Below are positions 8,887 to 16,649 of a stretch of DNA of 64,000 nt, one piece after another. Every line of letters begins with the position of its first letter. The first letter of the stretch is position 1. Origin of the DNA: Collinsella aerofaciens (GTDB lineage Bacteria > Actinomycetota > Coriobacteriia > Coriobacteriales > Coriobacteriaceae); assembly GCF_015670745.1 (NCBI RefSeq), contig NZ_JADPCH010000007.1, forward strand, positions 26,256-90,255, written 5' to 3'. The notes under the pieces are model-generated. The model made no database searches. It had not been told where the DNA came from and saw nothing but the letters and a program-made list of their open reading frames with translations. Made by a program: the position numbers and the translations under genes.

Positions 8887-9354
8887 TTGGATGGGGTCGG
8901 GATTGGAGCTGGGGAGGGAGCGGATTTCTAGCTCTATGCCGAGTTCTTGCAGCTCTTTGAAGGCGGCGACGTCTGTGTCGTCTACGGCAACTGTGGGCGT
9001 CGCGGGACGCTTGCCCTCCCCTGCTTGCATGTGACCGATACTGATCTTGGTTATTGGCACACCGCCCTTAACCAGCGCGAGTGCATCGGAGGGCGAGGCC
9101 ACCATGATCAGAATCAATTGGCGCTGCGTCGCAGTATGAATGATGTCGATGGTCTTTTGCACCGAGAAAAACCTTGTCCAGACGCCTTCTGGCGCCGCCA
9201 CCCTCATGGGTGCCCACTTGCGCGAATCCGCTGCAATCTTGTCGTTAACGATCAGGACGAGGTTGGAGCCAACCGCCTCATTCCACAGCTCAACGTCTTG
9301 CCCGTAAATAAACCGATCATCGATGCGTGTGAGAAGAATCTTGGGTTGAGCCAT
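8875..9354 (-). CDS. Orphan mannose-family PTS EIIB homologue lacking the active-site histidine
   Basis: 159 residues from the ATG at 9354 (GGGG upstream). It aligns along its length with the EIIB at 18613-19095. In active EIIB proteins of this family the phosphate is carried by the histidine in RLVHGQV. Here the same place reads RFIYGQD, with Tyr17 in place of His17. The second conserved region (LVKGGVPITKISIGHMQ) is kept. There is no EIIC or EIID gene beside it. The last residues (LVI) and the stop come from a palindromic repeat. It may be a decayed paralogue or a non-phosphorylatable regulatory EIIB. Confidence 0.85.
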   Translation of the reverse strand: MAQPKILLTRIDDRFIYGQDVELWNEAVGSNLVLIVNDKIAADSRKWAPMRVAAPEGVWTRFFSVQKTIDIIHTATQRQLILIMVASPSDALALVKGGVPITKISIGHMQAGEGKRPATPTVAVDDTDVAAFKELQELGIELEIRSLPSSNPDPIQLVI

Positions 9355-9443
9355 CACTGCCCCATTCTGTTTGAGACCCGTAAGAGCAAGATATCGCGTC
9401 TCCAATATTAGTGCATTTAAAGTGAGAAAAGCCGTCAGAACAC

Positions 9444-9472
9444 TTGCGCTGATGTGCGATGTCCCGTATCAT
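9444..9472 (+). promoter_or_regulatory. Sigma-70-type promoter of tRNA-Thr
   Basis: TTGCGC (9444-9449) and TATCAT (9467-9472) are 17 bases apart, ending 38 bases before the mature tRNA. Confidence 0.65.
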
Positions 9473-9510
9473 AGACAGTCGTTGACGCTTCAGTTGCGTC
9501 ACACATGGCC

Positions 9511-9586
9511 GCCAGCGTAGCTCAGTTGGTAGAGCACCGCTCTCGTAAAGCGGGGGTCACCGGTTCGAGCCCGGTCGCTGGCTCCA
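9511..9586 (+). tRNA. tRNA-Thr (anticodon CGT)
   Basis: A complete 76-base cloverleaf. The acceptor strands GCCAGCG and CGCTGGC pair, the D arm is GCTCAGTTGGTAGAGC, the anticodon stem is CCGCT/AGCGG around CTCGTAA, and the T arm contains GGTTCGAGCC. The 3' CCA is encoded. The anticodon CGT reads threonine codon ACG. Confidence 0.96.
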
Positions 9587-9597
9587 TTGCACAAGAT

Positions 9598-9620
9598 AGC
9601 CGCCTTCGGGCGGCTTTTTT
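9598..9620 (+). terminator. Terminator after tRNA-Thr
   Basis: The stem AGCCGCC/GGCGGCT with a TTCG loop is followed by six T residues. Confidence 0.92.
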
Positions 9621-9692
9621 GTTGCCGATTTTGAGTGCGAGCGCGCCAATCCAAGCATCGCCACGTTGACCGCTTTCTACTCAAAAACAGAA

Positions 9693-9768
9693 AACCCCGC
9701 CAAACGTGATCCCCTAGGGAAAACGCATTTGGCGGGGTTCTAGCGTGATTTCTATAGGGGAATCACGC
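9693..9768 (-). terminator. Terminator hairpins at the end of the yhcH-lacC side
   Basis: The first stem, AACCCCGCCAAA (9693-9704) with TTTGGCGGGGTT (9728-9739), is followed on the minus strand by TTTTCTGTTTTT. A second hairpin, GCGTGATT/AATCACGC (9743-9768), lies just upstream of it. Both follow the minus-strand yhcH gene. Confidence 0.8.
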
Positions 9769-9799
9769 CATCAGACGAACAGCTCAGCCGAGTAGCTCG

Positions 9800-10273
9800 C
9801 TACTCCTCCCAGTAAGCATCTGCAAGTAGCTTAAAGCAGATCTTCTTGACCGGCTGTGCGCCATCGCCCGGGAACTCGAGCGTGGGCATGTGAGGCTCGC
9901 CGGCAACGAACAGCGCGAACTTGTCGTCGGCAAGATCGCCGGCAATCGAGGCGTCTGAATCGACCAGGTCGTAGTCGTCCTTCTCGTCAAACTCCTGGAC
10001 CAGCGTCAGGCTGCCCGTGGCAACCTTAAAGGCCTCGCGACCCTCAATGTCGATCTGCAGGTCGTGATAGCGCTGATGCGTCTCGTAGTGAGCCTCTGCC
10101 TCGGGACGCGTCGTGGGAGCCATGACGTTCGCAAAGACCTTGTCGCCCAGAATCGGATGGCTGCCGACCTCGAGCTGCGCCGGGTCGTTCTCCTCGAGCC
10201 AGTCGATCAACACGTCGAGGCCCTTGAGCATTCCGCGGTACTCCTCGATATCGCCCAATGCACCGTAAATCAT
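9800..10273 (-). CDS. yhcH: YhcH/YjgK/YiaL (DUF386) family cupin-like protein
   Basis: 157 residues, cytosolic. Family members are beta-sandwich proteins encoded with sialic acid, GalNAc or beta-galactoside genes. One is annotated as the EbgC beta-galactosidase subunit, but the activity of most is uncertain. Characteristic segments are the start MIYGALGDI, ETHQRYHDLQ and FVAGEPHMP, which supply likely metal-binding His and Glu residues. The ribosome site GAGGGG stands before the ATG, inside the 3' end of a nagA remnant. It is the last gene of the lacC-side transcript. Confidence 0.85.
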   Translation of the reverse strand: MIYGALGDIEEYRGMLKGLDVLIDWLEENDPAQLEVGSHPILGDKVFANVMAPTTRPEAEAHYETHQRYHDLQIDIEGREAFKVATGSLTLVQEFDEKDDYDLVDSDASIAGDLADDKFALFVAGEPHMPTLEFPGDGAQPVKKICFKLLADAYWEE

Positions 10274-10305
10274 CTAAATCCCCTCTCGGATCGCTTCTTT
10301 GGCGG

Positions 10306-10434
10306 CTACTCGGCAAACGCGTTACCGACGCTGTTGCCACCCACATACGTCTCGACCAGGGTAAGGTCGGGATTGAACACGACAACGTCGGCGTCGCGCC
10401 CCGACATAATGCTATCGCACTTGTCGTCGACATG
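10306..10434 (-). pseudogene. C-terminal remnant of a second nagA-like gene
   Basis: Read on the minus strand this encodes about 42 residues ending in TLVETYVGGNSVGNAFAE and a stop. They closely match the end of the intact deacetylase at 13164-14333 (TLVETYVGGQSVGNAFTE). The preceding KCDSIMSGRDADVVVFN matches KCGSIMPGRDADFVVFD. No start codon, metal site or upstream homology remains. Several substitutions show it is an old paralogous copy rather than a fresh duplication. Confidence 0.85.
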
Positions 10435-10470
10435 AGCTAGCAATCGATGCCGGGGCCGACGCCCAAGCCC

Positions 10471-11406
10471 TTACAGCTCGGCCACGACAACGCCGTTGTA
10501 GACCTCGTCCCAACGATCCATAACCAAGTGGCCAGTCATGGGATCCATGGCGTTGAGCTTGCCGCAGGTGTTGGCGGTACGCAGCACCGTCTCGTCGTCT
10601 GCGCCAGCAGCGATGGCATGTGCGAAGCCTGCGATAGTGGAGTCACCAGAGCCCGTGGCGTTAACGGCAGGGATATCGGGCGTCTTTGCGCGGAACGCAC
10701 GGCCATTGTGGAAGCCAACGGAGCCGGCAGCGCCCATGGACACGACGACCCAGGGGATATCGGAGAAGCGGGCATCAGAGGCAAGCGCGGCGCGGAGCTC
10801 GTCCACATCGTCGGTGGTAAAGCTCGTGCCCAGAAGGCCGTTGATCTCGGTCAAGTTAGGCTTGACCAGCTCGGGCTTAATTTCGGACTTAAGGGCGGCC
10901 TCGAGCGAAGCACCCGAGGTATCGAGCAGCACCTTGGCGCCGGCGTTCTCGGCAATGCCCGTGATCTTGGCATAGTAGTCCGCCTCGACGCCGCGGGGCA
11001 GCGAACCCGAGATGGTAACGACATCGGCCTTGCTCGCAAGCTCGGTAAACTTGGCGGTAAAGGCATCGAGCTCCTCGGGGGCAATTGTCGGGCCGCTCTC
11101 GAGCAGCTCGGTCTGGTTGCCGGCGTGGAGGATGTTGAGGCAAATACGGGTCTCGCCCTTGATGGGCACAAAGTCGTTGTTAATACCGTTGGCGTCCATG
11201 AGCTCGGCCATGTAGGCGCCCATGTGGCCGCCGAGCAGACCGGTTGCCACAACGTCGTCGCCCAGCTGACCCAGTACACGGGCCACGTTGAGGCCCTTGC
11301 CGCCGGCGGTCTTTTCGGGCGTCACACGGTTGACGTCGTCGATAATGAGCTCATCGAGCTGATAGCGCGTATCGACAGACGGGTTCATCGTAACGGTGAG
11401 GATCAT
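10471..11406 (-). CDS. lacC: Tagatose-6-phosphate kinase (PfkB family, LacC-like)
   Basis: 311 residues. The enzyme phosphorylates tagatose-6-P to tagatose-1,6-bisphosphate. The opening MILTVTMNPSVDTRYQLDEL and the motif KTAGGKGLNVARVLGQLG are typical of LacC and 1-phosphofructokinases. The catalytic-base region VNATGSGDSTIAGF carries the GAGD-like PfkB signature 2. From memory the sequence is closer to LacC than to FruK. It is preceded by the LacX-like gene and followed by the nagA remnant and yhcH. The partner aldolase is not in the window. Confidence 0.87.
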   Translation of the reverse strand: MILTVTMNPSVDTRYQLDELIIDDVNRVTPEKTAGGKGLNVARVLGQLGDDVVATGLLGGHMGAYMAELMDANGINNDFVPIKGETRICLNILHAGNQTELLESGPTIAPEELDAFTAKFTELASKADVVTISGSLPRGVEADYYAKITGIAENAGAKVLLDTSGASLEAALKSEIKPELVKPNLTEINGLLGTSFTTDDVDELRAALASDARFSDIPWVVVSMGAAGSVGFHNGRAFRAKTPDIPAVNATGSGDSTIAGFAHAIAAGADDETVLRTANTCGKLNAMDPMTGHLVMDRWDEVYNGVVVAEL

Positions 11407-11465
11407 TTTTAGCTCCTTATCTCGCAGGCTCCTTATGCCTCGCGATACGAGTCGACAAAACGGAA

Positions 11466-12347
11466 TTACAGAATCTCAATCGTGAACGAGCGAACGACGG
11501 TCTCCTTGGGCTTGGCGACAAGGCAGCCGCGCTTATGCTCAAGCACGTCGTCCTCATCGGAGCAGGTCGAAAGACCGCCCCAGGGCTCAACTGCCACAAA
11601 ATCACCCTCGGGCTTGCTCCACACAATGAGGTACGGGAAGCCCTCAAAGCTCAGGCGAACACCCTTGTCCTCGCCCTTTTTGGAAAGCGTGACCTGACGG
11701 CTCTCGAGCACGTCAAAGATGGTCTCCGCAAAATCGAAGAGCTCATGTGACAGAGGCAGCGTCTTTCCCACCATGGGGTTCTTGGAGCGGTTGGTCACGT
11801 CAATCAAGCCAGTCGAGGGGACGGCAGTGCAAAGCTCAGCAGCCTCGTCTTTCTCAAAACGCAACTCGTAGTCCGTATAGGCCTCGCCCTCATCGAGCGG
11901 GCACCTAAAGCCGGGGTGTCCACCGATAAAGAAAGGCATGTCCTCGGTGCCCTCGTTGGTAACCTCATAGGAGACGCGCACGGCGGCGTCCTCGAGCGTA
12001 TAGCGGGCGACAAGCTTAAACGGATACGGATAATCGCTCAGCAGCGCGGCGTTATCCTCCGAAGCCAGGCACATCGCTAGCTCGTTCTCGCTCTGGCTCA
12101 GCAGCTTCCACTCCTGTTTGCGCGCAAACCCATGGCGGGCGAGCTTCACATGATGTCCGGCAAACGTCATGGCGCTGTTATCGCGCAAACCTCCGCAAAT
12201 CGGGAAGCAAATCGGTGCCTGGCCGGACCACACGGCGGGATCGCCCTGCCACAAGTACTCGCGACCTCCAGCCTCAATCGAGGTAAACGAACCACCGGCC
12301 GTGGAGACCTTGATAGAAATCGAATCGTTGGAGAGAGCGTATTCCAT
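11466..12347 (-). CDS. Aldose 1-epimerase family protein, LacX-like
   Basis: 293 residues from the ATG at 12347, which has AAGGA 6-7 bases upstream. It belongs to the mutarotase-like beta-sandwich superfamily, in the branch related to LacX of lactococcal lac operons. Diagnostic segments are GGSFTSIEAGGREYLWQGD, CFPICGGLRDN, the catalytic-histidine-like ARHGFARKQEW and FIGGHPGFRCP. It is separated by 59 bases from lacC downstream. Substrate unknown, likely a hexose or hexose-6-P. Confidence 0.82.
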   Translation of the reverse strand: MEYALSNDSISIKVSTAGGSFTSIEAGGREYLWQGDPAVWSGQAPICFPICGGLRDNSAMTFAGHHVKLARHGFARKQEWKLLSQSENELAMCLASEDNAALLSDYPYPFKLVARYTLEDAAVRVSYEVTNEGTEDMPFFIGGHPGFRCPLDEGEAYTDYELRFEKDEAAELCTAVPSTGLIDVTNRSKNPMVGKTLPLSHELFDFAETIFDVLESRQVTLSKKGEDKGVRLSFEGFPYLIVWSKPEGDFVAVEPWGGLSTCSDEDDVLEHKRGCLVAKPKETVVRSFTIEIL

Positions 12348-12503
12348 TGTCCATCCTTTCGAACAACTGCTTTTTGCTCGCAAGAACCCGTCTCGGCCCT
12401 GACCAAAGGACAAACCCGCACGTTCATCGATGCGTCCGGTTTCCCAGCCATGCAACGGGGTACCATACAGACATTGATGCAATTACAGCTGAAAGGCCTT
12501 CTT

Positions 12504-13088
12504 ATGCGAACCATCATCCTTTATGCCTCACACCACCACGGCAATACGAAAAAGCTCGTGGACGCCATCGTCGAGGCGCACCCCGAGATCGATACCCTCG
12601 ACGTGAAGTCACTCGGTAAAAACGAGTACCCCGACCTGCACGAATACCATCTGATCGGTGTCGCCACGGGCATCTATTACTCCGAGATCGACAAGGACAT
12701 GGCACGCGTGCTCACGAACGTGCTGCAGCCGCAGGACAAGGTGTTTGGCCTTATGACCTACGGTGGCAAAAACAAGTGGTACGGCAAGGATATCGATGGC
12801 ATCTGCCGCATGAGACAGGCCATCTTTATGGGTGTCTACGGCTGCCCCGGCTTTGATACGTGGGGGCCGTTCAAGCTCGCCGGCGGCGTCCAGAAGGGGC
12901 ACCCAACTGCCGAAGAGATTAAGGGAGCCGTCGACTTCTTCGACAAAATCGAAGACGAGTACGGCGACATCATCGTCGAAGAGTATGCCAAGCGCGAGAA
13001 GCGTCTAGCCTACGAGAAGGAGCATCCTGCAGGAGGTCTGGTGGCCGGCGTCAAGCGCACGGCAAAGAAGATCGCTAACAAGCTGTAA
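12504..13088 (+). CDS. Flavodoxin-like protein
   Basis: 194 residues from the ATG at 12504 (GAAAGG upstream). The N-terminus MRTIILYASHHHGNTKKLVDAI has the flavodoxin phosphate-binding loop pattern (S/T-x-HHGNTxK), so FMN binding is expected. Residues 1-165 form one flavodoxin fold. The last 30 residues are basic (KREKRLAYEKEHPAGG...KRTAKKIANKL), possibly a membrane- or nucleic-acid-contacting tail. It is transcribed opposite to its sugar-metabolism neighbours, so it is probably an independent redox gene. The partner is unknown. Confidence 0.82.
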   Translation: MRTIILYASHHHGNTKKLVDAIVEAHPEIDTLDVKSLGKNEYPDLHEYHLIGVATGIYYSEIDKDMARVLTNVLQPQDKVFGLMTYGGKNKWYGKDIDGICRMRQAIFMGVYGCPGFDTWGPFKLAGGVQKGHPTAEEIKGAVDFFDKIEDEYGDIIVEEYAKREKRLAYEKEHPAGGLVAGVKRTAKKIANKL

Positions 13089-13119
13089 CTGTAAAGGTGC
13101 TTTTGAGCGTTTAACCCAT

Positions 13120-13157
13120 ACGGCGGGTCCGAGCAGATTCGGGCCCGCCGTCTTTTT
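13120..13157 (+). terminator. Terminator between flavodoxin gene and nagA
   Basis: Arms ACGGCGGG and CCCGCCGT with a further TCCGA/TCGG pairing end in CTTTTTCT. It lies between convergent genes and may act in both directions. Confidence 0.85.
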
Positions 13158-13163
13158 CTATCG

Positions 13164-14333
13164 TTACTCGGTAAAGGCGTTGCCGACGCTCTGGCCGCCA
13201 ACATACGTCTCGACGAGGGTGAGCTCATGGTCGAACACGACAAAGTCGGCGTCGCGACCCGGCATGATGCTGCCGCACTTATCCTCGATGTGTGCAGAGC
13301 GAGCCGGCACCTCAGTTGCCATGCGAATGGCGATATCGGCGCTGGCGATGCCCCAGTCGACGATGTTCTTGACGCCCTGGGCAAGCGTGAGCACCGAGCC
13401 GGCAATGCTCTTGCCGTCGGCGAGCCAGCACAGGTTGTCCTTCATGATGACGTCCATGCCGCCGCTGGTGTAGCTGCCCTCGGGCATGCCGCCGCAGCCA
13501 AGGCAGTCGGTGATGAGCACCGTGTGCTGCCAGCCCTTTGCCTGCAGCAGCGCCTTGATGGCGGCAGGGTTTACGTGCTTGCCGTCACAGATGATCTCGG
13601 CGTAGGTCTCGGGCGTGGACATGGCAGCGCCCACGACACCGGGCTCACGGTGATGCAGCCCGCGCTGGCCGTTATAGGTATGCGTAAAGCAGCTGGCACC
13701 GGCGTTGATGGCGGCGATGCACTCATCGTAGGTGGCGTCGGAGTGACCGATGCTGGTCACCACACCCTTGGCGTTCAGAGCAGCCGCATAAGCAGCGGCA
13801 CCGTCGCGCTCGGCCGCCATGGCGCTCTTAACGATGCGACCGCCCGCAGCCTCCTGCCACTGATCGAAGACCTCCTCGGAGGGATCGATAAGATAAGCGG
13901 GGTTCTGCGCGCCCACGTGCTTCATGGTAAAGAAGGGGCCCTCCAGATAGATGCCCTGAATGCGAGCACCGCAGAAGTCAGGGCCGCGACCCTCGTCCGC
14001 CTGGGCGATGGCGGCGCAGGCATCCTTGATCTGCTCGACGCCATCGGTGAACGTCGTGGGCAGCCAGCTGGTGGTACCGCGACGGGCGAGCTCGGTCGAG
14101 CTGATATCAATGCCCTCGGGATCGTTATCGGTAGTCGAGTGGTTATAGAAGCCATGGATGTGAGTATCGACCATACCCGGTGCGATCCACGATCCCGTGT
14201 AGTCCTTGATCTCGCAAGAGGGCTCGTCGGCCTGCCAGGCGCCAAAAACGCCATCCTCGACCATAAGATAGCCGCCCAGTTGCGGGCCTGCCGGCAAGAA
14301 GAACTTGTCAGCCTTAATTGCGTACGTGCTCAT
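13164..14333 (-). CDS. nagA: N-acetylhexosamine-6-phosphate deacetylase
   Basis: 389 residues from the ATG at 14333, with AGGAG 5 bases before. The enzyme removes acetate from GlcNAc-6-P or GalNAc-6-P. The amidohydrolase metal motif is DTHIHGF, the metal-bridging Glu is in QGIYLEGPFF, and the later SIGHSDAT, FTHTYNGQ and catalytic-Asp LITDCLGCGG segments are all present. Because it lies next to an AgaS-type isomerase, a mannose-family PTS and LacC, the GalNAc form (AgaA) is more likely than GlcNAc. A diverged copy of its C-terminus is at 10306-10434. Confidence 0.9.
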   Translation of the reverse strand: MSTYAIKADKFFLPAGPQLGGYLMVEDGVFGAWQADEPSCEIKDYTGSWIAPGMVDTHIHGFYNHSTTDNDPEGIDISSTELARRGTTSWLPTTFTDGVEQIKDACAAIAQADEGRGPDFCGARIQGIYLEGPFFTMKHVGAQNPAYLIDPSEEVFDQWQEAAGGRIVKSAMAAERDGAAAYAAALNAKGVVTSIGHSDATYDECIAAINAGASCFTHTYNGQRGLHHREPGVVGAAMSTPETYAEIICDGKHVNPAAIKALLQAKGWQHTVLITDCLGCGGMPEGSYTSGGMDVIMKDNLCWLADGKSIAGSVLTLAQGVKNIVDWGIASADIAIRMATEVPARSAHIEDKCGSIMPGRDADFVVFDHELTLVETYVGGQSVGNAFTE

Positions 14334-14388
14334 ATGCACTCCTTGCTTCTAAAGCAGTTGACTGTGGTAATGCTTATACCCGGTCCAT

Positions 14389-14436
14389 GTAAAAACAAAA
14401 AGCGCCCGCCCGCCGTTATGAGCGGACGGGCGCCCT
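14389..14436 (-). terminator. Terminator of the agaS gene
   Basis: A 13-bp GC-rich stem (14402-14414 with 14422-14434) is followed on the minus strand by TTTTTGTTTTT. It lies just past the agaS stop and ahead of nagA. Confidence 0.88.
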
Positions 14437-14451
14437 TACAGGGGGACGCGA

Positions 14452-15618
14452 TTAAGCGGTGAAGGGGTGAATCGTCACACCCTTGACCACGCGGTTGACC
14501 GTGCCGGTGGGGCTCGGCGTATCGGGCGTGTTGCCCACGCGCACGGAGTTGAGCAGGCTGATAGCCTGGGCAAACATCACGAACGGCAGGGCAAGGTAGC
14601 CCTCGGGAAGCGCCTCGTAGCCCTTAAAGGTGAAGGACTCGCCCTCGTAGACGGTAGCGCCATCCTGCTGAACGGCAACGGTGTGCTGAGCAATCTTGTC
14701 GCCACCGATCTCGTTGAGGATGTCGATGTCGTACTGACGGGTGTAGGCGTCGTTGTTGACGAACACGAAGACGAGCGTCTTATCGTCGACGAAGGACTTA
14801 GGTCCGTGACGATAGCCCATGGAGGTGTCGTAGGAAGTAGCAACCAGACCGTGAGCGAGCTCGAGGATCTTGAGCTGGCTCTCCTGGGCAAGGCCACCGA
14901 AGGAGCCAGAACCCAAGTAGGTCACGCGGTTGAAGTCGCCAGCCAGGTAATCGGCGATCTCAGGCTCACGGGAGATGACCTCCTCGCCCATCTTGGCAAT
15001 CGTCTCGACCCACTCGGCCTTCTGCTCGTCAGAGGCAGTGTCGAAAATAAGGGTGGAGAGCAGGGTCATGCAGGTGTAGGAACCGGTCATGGCGAAGCCC
15101 TTGTCGTTGGCGCGCGGGATGAGCAGCGTCAGCGCATTGGGATCATCGGCGGACTCGACGGCGAGCTTGCCCTCGGGAGCGCAGGTGATGTTGAGGAACT
15201 TGACGTTGTGGACGAGCTCCTTGGCAACGGCAACGGCGGCAAGGCTCTCGGGGCTGTTGCCAGAGCGGGCAAAGGAAACCACGAGCGTGGGATCCTCGGC
15301 GCGCAGGAAGTCGCGCGGGGCGCTCACGATGTCGGTCGTGGCGATGGGCTTAAAGTCGTAGAGATCAGTGTTGCCAGCGTGACGCAGGTACGGGGCGCAG
15401 GTATCGCCAACGTAGTCGGACGTACCGGCACCGGTGAAGACAACGGACAGACGACCCTCGCCCATAGCGCGAGCCTCGGCCAGGAAGGCCTCGATGGCCT
15501 CCTTGTTCTCGCGATAGATGTTGAGCGTATCACGCCAAAGCTCGGGCTGCTGAGCAATCTCGGCCGTGGTGATCTGGGCGCCGAGCTCGGTGAGCTCCTC
15601 GACACTCTTCTCGAACAT
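14452..15618 (-). CDS. agaS: SIS-domain isomerase/deaminase, AgaS type
   Basis: 388 residues, two SIS sugar-isomerase domains. The first contains FTGAGTSDYVGD and SFARSGNSPESLAA, which bind the phosphate. The second contains YLGSGSFGGLAQESQLKILE and the catalytic-region MGYRHGPKSFVDD. AgaS proteins convert galactosamine-6-P to tagatose-6-P with release of ammonia. The ribosome site AGAGAGG is 8 bases upstream. A palindrome (15680-15693) lies in the short spacer to the upstream gntR, so this gene probably has its own regulated promoter. Confidence 0.9.
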   Translation of the reverse strand: MFEKSVEELTELGAQITTAEIAQQPELWRDTLNIYRENKEAIEAFLAEARAMGEGRLSVVFTGAGTSDYVGDTCAPYLRHAGNTDLYDFKPIATTDIVSAPRDFLRAEDPTLVVSFARSGNSPESLAAVAVAKELVHNVKFLNITCAPEGKLAVESADDPNALTLLIPRANDKGFAMTGSYTCMTLLSTLIFDTASDEQKAEWVETIAKMGEEVISREPEIADYLAGDFNRVTYLGSGSFGGLAQESQLKILELAHGLVATSYDTSMGYRHGPKSFVDDKTLVFVFVNNDAYTRQYDIDILNEIGGDKIAQHTVAVQQDGATVYEGESFTFKGYEALPEGYLALPFVMFAQAISLLNSVRVGNTPDTPSPTGTVNRVVKGVTIHPFTA

Positions 15619-15679
15619 TTCTAATACCTCTCTCTAGAAGTAATCCTCTGACGTGCAATTATACACTTCGGTTGGTTAT

Positions 15680-15693
15680 CTGGTAGTAACCAG
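15680..15693. promoter_or_regulatory. Putative GntR operator upstream of agaS
   Basis: The sequence CTGGTAGTAACCAG has 5-bp inverted arms. Its 13-base core CTGGTAGTAACCA recurs at 19973-19985 upstream of the PTS operon. The TGGT...ACCA form resembles sites of NagR/DasR-type GntR regulators. The regulator is probably the adjacent gene at 15733-16464. Confidence 0.65.
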
Positions 15694-15732
15694 TTAAATG
15701 CAAAGAATCACCATATGGAAACGATGCGAGCA

Positions 15733-16464
15733 CTAGTTACTGCGCTGGTGGTAAACCTTGTATTTAAACTGATCGGCACGAGCAACCGAGAGTGTGTACT
15801 CCACTACCTCGTTTGACTCGTTATACGTAGTCCTGACCAAATCGAGCACAGGCGAGCCCTCGACAATTCCCAAAAGGTGGGCATCGGTGGGACGGGCTAT
15901 GCTCGCATAGAACTCCTCTTCGGCCACGCGAATCTTTTGCTGAAAGTCCTGCTCAATCACATCGTAAAGCGGCTTACGCTCCAGCAGCGGTCGCTTTAGG
16001 GACAGAAATTGACGAACCGGTAGATAGCTGCGTTCGACCATCATGGGCATGTTGTCGGCAGAACGAAGGCGCTTGAGCTTAAAAATGCGATCACCGATGC
16101 GCAATCCCATATGCTCGGCCAGATTCTTATCGGCCTCCATCTCGCAAAACTCGAGAATCGTGGTCTCGGGTTCTCGACCCATCGCGCGCATCTGCTCGGT
16201 AAAGCTGTAGGACTGCATAAGATTGGTTGCTTTTGCCGAACGGTCGGTCACAAAGGTACCGCGACCGTGCTGCCGAACCACCAGTCCTAAACGCTCCAGT
16301 TCCTGCAGAGCCAGGCGTACCGTAGTGCGCGAGAGACCATAGCGCTCCGAAAGTTCGCGCTCGGAAGGAATCATGTCACCGGCGCGATATTCATGGTCAA
16401 TCTTTTCGGTCAGAATATCGACCAGCTGATCGTACAGCGGTTGCTTACGCGCTCCGATCGCCAT
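15733..16464 (-). CDS. GntR-family regulator (HutC/UTRA type) of amino-sugar genes
   Basis: 243 residues. The winged helix is clear: [65 protein letters not shown]. The C-terminal half is a UTRA domain, ending VEYTLSVARADQFKYKVYHQR. Strong ribosome site GGGAGGATAGG before the ATG. It stands between the PTS operon and agaS, both of which carry the CTGGTAGTAACCA motif upstream. It likely senses a phosphorylated hexosamine and controls both. Confidence 0.9.
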   Translation of the reverse strand: MAIGARKQPLYDQLVDILTEKIDHEYRAGDMIPSERELSERYGLSRTTVRLALQELERLGLVVRQHGRGTFVTDRSAKATNLMQSYSFTEQMRAMGREPETTILEFCEMEADKNLAEHMGLRIGDRIFKLKRLRSADNMPMMVERSYLPVRQFLSLKRPLLERKPLYDVIEQDFQQKIRVAEEEFYASIARPTDAHLLGIVEGSPVLDLVRTTYNESNEVVEYTLSVARADQFKYKVYHQRSN

Positions 16465-16542
16465 CCTATCCTCCCTTTTGCTCGAATTCGGCTAACTACC
16501 TAGGGTGTTTAGCATTATCTGTCTGCCACACCCGAATCAACA

Positions 16543-16583
16543 AGAAAACAAAAGCCGCGCGCTCTTTCGAGCACGCGGCTTTT
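16543..16583 (-). terminator. Terminator of the mannose-family PTS operon
   Basis: Arms GCCGCG-C-GCTC and GAGC-A-CGCGGC (16554-16581) are followed on the minus strand by TTTTGTTTTCTT. It lies about 65 bases past the EIID stop. Confidence 0.85.
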
Positions 16584-16649
16584 AACATACACATGGCTTA
16601 AGGGGTCGGGGTGTGAGCCGCGTAGGGACACACCCCTCAAGCTAGAGCC

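Noticed and set aside
9511..9586. tRNA-Thr as the attachment site of an integrated element
   Set aside because: There is no integrase gene nearby and no repeated 3' end of the tRNA elsewhere in the window.
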